Source: Telmatactis stephensoni (lineage: Eukaryota; Cnidaria; Anthozoa; Actiniaria; Isophelliidae). From it: 64,000 bases of DNA. The position numbers were made by a program, and so were the translations under genes. The stretch covers positions 186,001 to 250,000 of the forward strand of contig JALIZF010001503.1 of NCBI GenBank assembly GCA_029948255.1. The letters are read 5' to 3'. The notes beneath the pieces are model-generated. The model worked only from the letters and a program-made list of their open reading frames with translations. It was not told where the DNA came from and made no database searches. Shown piece after piece: positions 59,617 through 64,000 of the stretch (position 1 is the stretch's first letter; each line of letters opens with the position of its first letter).

Positions 59617-59873
59617 GTCTAAATTGAAATAAAATTAGCCTTGAAAAATTATATTTTTACGATGACAGTCAACGAACAACAACATTTGAAGCCTTTGGTC
59701 TTCGGTTTACCGAGTGAGACTAGGGAGAGTAATGGGGAAAACCGCTGTGCAACGGAAGTAAGGATTCCGCTGGTTCATAAGATTACAGGCTCATGCATTG
59801 TGACATTCCTTTATTGTGGTTTGAGTAACTGAGGATTTTACTCGCATTTGATCGTAAATTAGGACCTCAAATC
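59617..59873. promoter_or_regulatory. Divergent promoter region, MICU / septin
   Basis: Only 257 bp separate the two start codons, which point away from each other, so both 5' UTRs and promoters must lie here or upstream exons must be non-coding. No TATA box or other motif can be named with confidence. Confidence 0.55.
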
Positions 59874-62800
59874 ATGTCTTCCGCTGTCACAGATTATTGT
59901 AGAACATTGGTAAGCTCGCCCACTGTTGTATCTGTTGTTTTATGGACATGAAATTGATGTTTCGTGGTATTTTATCTCGAATTTAGGGTGCGGACGGACG
60001 TCAGCTACGTTTGGCGGGTCATGTTGGTTTTGACAGTTTACCCGATCAGCTTGTAAACAAATCCGTGAATCGAGGTTTTGCCTTCAACATTTTATGTATA
60101 GGTAGGCAAGTAACCGTAGAATTGGTGGACTTTTTGAATTGTAAAATCCTTCTCTTCAGAATGACGGAATGGCGGTGGTTTGAGAACTATTTCCGTTCAA
60201 ATTTTTCGTCGAGTAACTTTCAACTCACTTTTGTACATTTCAGGTGAGACCGGCATCGGGAAATCCACGTTGATGGATTGCTTATTCAAGACAGCATTTG
60301 AAGGTATCATCCCCTAAAACATTTTTTTATTTACTAACAAATCTGTGGAAAAATGAAAAGTTTGTTGTGATTAATGTTTGACATGAATGAAAGGCGTTTC
60401 CCCTTCACTATTTGAATACGAATTTCAACACCACGAGATCCGCGCGCAACAGGTGGACGCACAGAATTTAAAATCAGAACTGAAAAAATTGTATTTTTAT
60501 TTTCAAAACAATTCTTCTCAACAAAGGATTATCATTTTTGTCAATATTTTGTTAGAAAACAAAATGTTTTAAGTGAATTACAGACATTGATTTTATCACT
60601 GATATTTTCAGTTTCTTTCACGAATAAATTTGTTAAACTTTTATGAGGATGTGAAGATATTGACAATGGTGTACATGTTTGTTTAGGTGAACCTCATTCA
60701 CATCATCTACCAGGAGTACAGATTGAAAACCACAGCTATAGTAAGATAATATGTAGATAATAGATATTGTATAATAATTACTTTGTATACTACAAGTTTA
60801 CCTAGAGATAATAGTCCAGTTGTGAGATATGCTTCGCCTGCCACATACAAAGGACTCAGAAGGAGGCTACGTGCTAAAACTTTTGTCTTGTTACAAGTGA
60901 CTGAGCTTTATGCACGTAGCCTTATCTTGATACTTTTGTATGTGGCAAGTGAAGTGTAACTCAGAAGTCGGCTATTGTTTTGACATTCTGCCATAGGTCT
61001 GTACTTTAGGTAGCAGGGTATGGGTTTTTATAAGTACTGTATTAATTTGTTCTTTTGTTTGTGTGTTTGGTGATTAAAATACACAACATTTGTCAAATGG
61101 AATTCCTATAGAGATGTGACTGGTTCAGTCAATGCATTTATCAATGCTAAGCCTGAGGGGAGGGGAGTTGGGCATATGGTGGACATTTGATTGCTCTCAG
61201 TGTCCTCACCCTGGGGAATTGAATCTCTTGGATTGCCCCAGGGGGTACGGACATTTTAACCTGACAGCGTGGAGGATTGGGCACTAGCCCTGTGTTCCAC
61301 TGCCATATTATAATTTTGCTGAAATGCACAAAAAGCCATGTTGGCATATTTTTAAAATGGGTATTTTATTGCTGTCCAGGTGGGGAAATTTGATCTACTG
61401 TAATTTGACTCATTTTTTTATCCCTAGTGTGAGGAATTTAATCAAAAATTATTGAAAACATACAAATACTCCACAAATGACCTCCCCTCTCAAGCTTACC
61501 ATTGTTACATGCATATGATGGTAGGGTTTATTTTCACAGGGTTGTTCCAATATTTCCTGATTTTATTTAGCTGGCAGACTGGAAGTCACATCAAATTTTA
61601 TTTGTCCTAAATTTTTAGATCTAAAAGAAAGCAACGTGAGGCTAAAACTGACAATTGTTGACACAGTGGGCTATGGTGATCAGATCAACAAAGATGACAG
61701 GTATACTATATGTGAAGCAGCTTTCATATGACTGTGCCATGCACTAGTCGGCATTAATGTCTTATTCAAACAAATGCTGAGATGCAGGGTAATTGTAAAG
61801 AATAATGTACCAAACCTCTTGTTGGCGTCAGCCAACAGTTGGCCTTCTGAGACACAGAATACTGTAGTACAAAAACAACTTACAATATCCAGGGTTGTTA
61901 AAAAGTGCTGGTGACTGGTGATACTGCCAGCTGCTCTGAGGTTTTCCACATTATCACTGGCTACTCTGAGGTTTTTGTGGGTCTGCTACAGTTCACAGTG
62001 CTTCTGCTAATTAAAGTTCATTCTGCAGCTACATTAAACCTTTTTGACAACCCTGAAGATCATTGCTATGTATGCATGAAATTAATTATTATTTATTAAT
62101 AGAAATCAAGAGTGATACTGATTTATTTATTTTGCAGTCATGTTCCAATCATAGACTACATTGACCAGCAGTTTGAGACCTACCTTCATCAAGAGATGAA
62201 GATCAGAAGAGCCATGAATACATTCAGTGATAGCAGAGTTCATGTATGTTTATACTTCATATCTCCCACAGGACACTCGTAAGTACATATGGCATACTTG
62301 AATCACCCATGTACAGTATACTGTGCCCTGTAATACATTCTAAACTACTGAAGTCTGAAAGCTGAAAGCTATTTCACCTTGGTTGCACAAAAAAGGGACC
62401 TACTACAGTTAATGTTGTGGTTTAAAATGATTTTGGTTTAGTTTTTATTTTCTATTGTTCCAGAAATATGATTATAATAAGTATAATGCAAAAAATAAAA
62501 CTGGTTTGAATAATTTTTAAAACCAAAACATAATTTCAAATCACAACATATCCACTGATTCAATTGCTTAACTACAAAATGAATTTGTTGGAAAAGGCTA
62601 CATATAATATTATTTTTTAGCTGATGAATGGCAATTTTTTAATTATCGTTATTTATTTTTCATCCAAACTTGGTAATAAAAAATAGCTCCAGTTTGATGG
62701 TTCATTTGTTTGTTTTTACAGTATAAAGTCTCTTGACTTGATGTGCATGAAAAAGCTTGATAAAAAGGTAGCTATTTGTATTAGCTGGGTATTGTGCCAC

Positions 62801-63982
62801 TGGTTATATACTAATGTAGAAGATGCTGAGAGACAAAGGATGTTGCAGAAGCTGCAGATAGTAGATCTCAATCCTAAATGTGCAATGTTTGTGTACAACT
62901 GTTGCAGGGCTGGACGCATGGTGCAATTCTGTGTTGTGTGCAATTTTGCAGAAAAAATTGCAACAAAATTTGCATTGTGCATCTGGGCCTTAACTTAGTC
63001 TATTTTAATTTGTTTTTTTCAAGGTCAACATCATCCCTGTTATTGCCAAATCTGACACCATTGCCAGGGGTGAATTAACACAGTTCAAAGCAAAGGTAAC
63101 CATTTGATTTTGTTGTTGTTGTTGTTGTTGTTGTTTTAGTGTTGTATTCTCATTTTTAACCTGCAAGTGTGCATTAAGGAGAGATTATTAATCAATAATA
63201 TATTTTCTTTTTTAAGATTATGGAAGAACTGGAGAGCAATGGAGTAGAGCTTTACAAATTCCCCACTGATGATGAAACTGTTGCCGAAATGAACAATGCA
63301 ATGAATGTAAGTTAACAAAACTACCCTCAACAACAACCACACATCACTCTATCTCTTGTAACTCATATCAAAGGACATTATTGCTAGTTCACTACCACCA
63401 AGAGCCAGGCATGGGAAGTAAGGGTGGCCAAGTTGTGAGAGCACTGGTCTGCCACCTCTGTGCCCCCAGGTTCAATTCCCGGACAGGGCGCATCACATGT
63501 GACTTGAGTATGTTAGTTCATTCTCTTCCTTGCTTTGAGGGTCTTTCTCCAAGTCTTCGGTTTTCCTTCCTTGGTAAAAACGAACTAGTGAGCTGAGAGT
63601 TGTATGCATAGAATATTAGAATGTAGTGGTAGTGTGTGAGAGAGTACAGTGTTCCCAATAAGTGCACAAGGGCTTGAAGACATTGGGCAGTGACCGAAAT
63701 ATGTAGGCACGTGCAAGAGCATAAACTTTGTTTGAATCCATGATATTTGTTCATTAGGGAGAGATGCCTTTTGCTGTTGTTGGCAGTCGAGATGAAGTTA
63801 TCGTCAATAAACAAAAATGTCGAGGTCGTATTTATCCTTGGGGAACAGTAGAAGGTTAGAACTATCTGTATGATTGAGGATGTAAATGTATTGGTAATTA
63901 TCTAATCAAATTTTTTGTATGCTTTTGTAGTTGAGAATGAAAATCACTGTGACTTTGTTAAGCTACGAGAAATGTTGATCAG
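59874..63982 (+). CDS. Septin, SEPT6/8/10/11 group, 3' truncated by window edge
   Basis: GTP-binding cytoskeletal protein that assembles into septin filaments. Exons: 59874-59909, 59987-60101, 60244-60303, 60687-60740, 61619-61700, 62138-62278, 62722-62767, 63024-63095, 63217-63306, 63758-63854, 63931-63982; phases agree and all junctions are GT-AG, giving 281 residues. Start [12 protein letters not shown], then [16 protein letters not shown], which is diagnostic for the SEPT6 group. G1 GETGIGKST 51-59, G3 DTVG 103-106, G4 AKSD 186-189, septin element WGTVEVENE from W260. The switch I region reads LPGVQIE, without the Thr that other groups use for GTP hydrolysis, so it is predicted to bind but not hydrolyse GTP, as known for SEPT6. 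The last exons with the C-terminal coiled coil lie beyond the edge. Confidence 0.95.
60829..60962. mobile_element. Small MITE in septin intron 4
   Basis: GCTTCGCCTGCCACATACAA pairs with TTGTATGTGGCAAGTGAAG; GGCTACGTGC pairs with GCACGTAGCC. Confidence 0.75.
61889..62057. repeat. MITE-like repeat in septin intron 5
   Basis: CAGGGTTGTTAAAAAG at the left pairs with CCTTTTTGACAACCCTGA at the right; the centre has two tandem words CTCTGAGGTTTT. Confidence 0.65.
63420..63720 (+). repeat. tRNA-derived SINE, family A, in septin intron 9
   Basis: Head GGTGGCCAAGTTGTGAGAGC (A box), GGTTCAATTCCCGG (B box), then GCATCACATGTGACTTGAGT and a body ending in GTTGTATGCATAGAATATTA, which recurs at 27929-27990. 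Same family as 55353-55478 but with a long body. Confidence 0.8.
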
Positions 63983-64000
63983 GTGAGGGTGTGCGAAGGT

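Overview
The window is animal (metazoan) genomic DNA: AT-rich, with spliced multi-exon genes, GT-AG introns, one predicted AT-AC intron, tRNA-derived SINEs, non-LTR retrotransposon fragments and very many inverted-repeat mobile elements. The gene set (DOMON/copper monooxygenases, a MICU-type mitochondrial calcium protein, a rhodopsin-type receptor, a SEPT6-group septin) and the repeat load suggest a cnidarian, perhaps a coral; that assignment is an inference from style, not proved.

Layout. 1-8 kb: no confident host gene; one short ORF of unknown identity, a 1.78 kb palindromic element and dispersed repeats. 8-27 kb and 28.7-39.8 kb: two tandem copies, both on the minus strand, of a secreted MOXD1/dopamine beta-hydroxylase-like copper monooxygenase gene. 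I could follow 13 coding exons in each with consistent phase, no stop and all copper ligands. Most of the size difference (about 18 kb against 10 kb) comes from mobile elements present in one copy only, so each copy supplies the empty site of the other's insertions. 39.8-43 kb: remnant of an unidentified ORF broken by two hairpin elements, then tandem repeats. 43.1-59.6 kb, minus strand: a complete 13-exon MICU2/MICU3-like gene (388 aa) with a predicted U12-type AT-AC intron; its 10.5 kb intron 10 holds a single-exon class A GPCR gene, several minisatellites and a 2.07 kb foldback element. 59.9-64 kb, plus strand: the first 11 coding exons of a SEPT6-group septin, which runs off the right edge. 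MICU and septin are head to head, 257 bp apart.

Functional links. The two monooxygenases would be secretory-pathway enzymes, MICU acts in the mitochondrial intermembrane space, the GPCR at the plasma membrane and the septin in the cytoskeleton. Nothing shows that they form one pathway. The most informative content is the natural experiment offered by the tandem duplicate, the AT-AC intron, and the foldback element whose 43-bp satellite reverses orientation.
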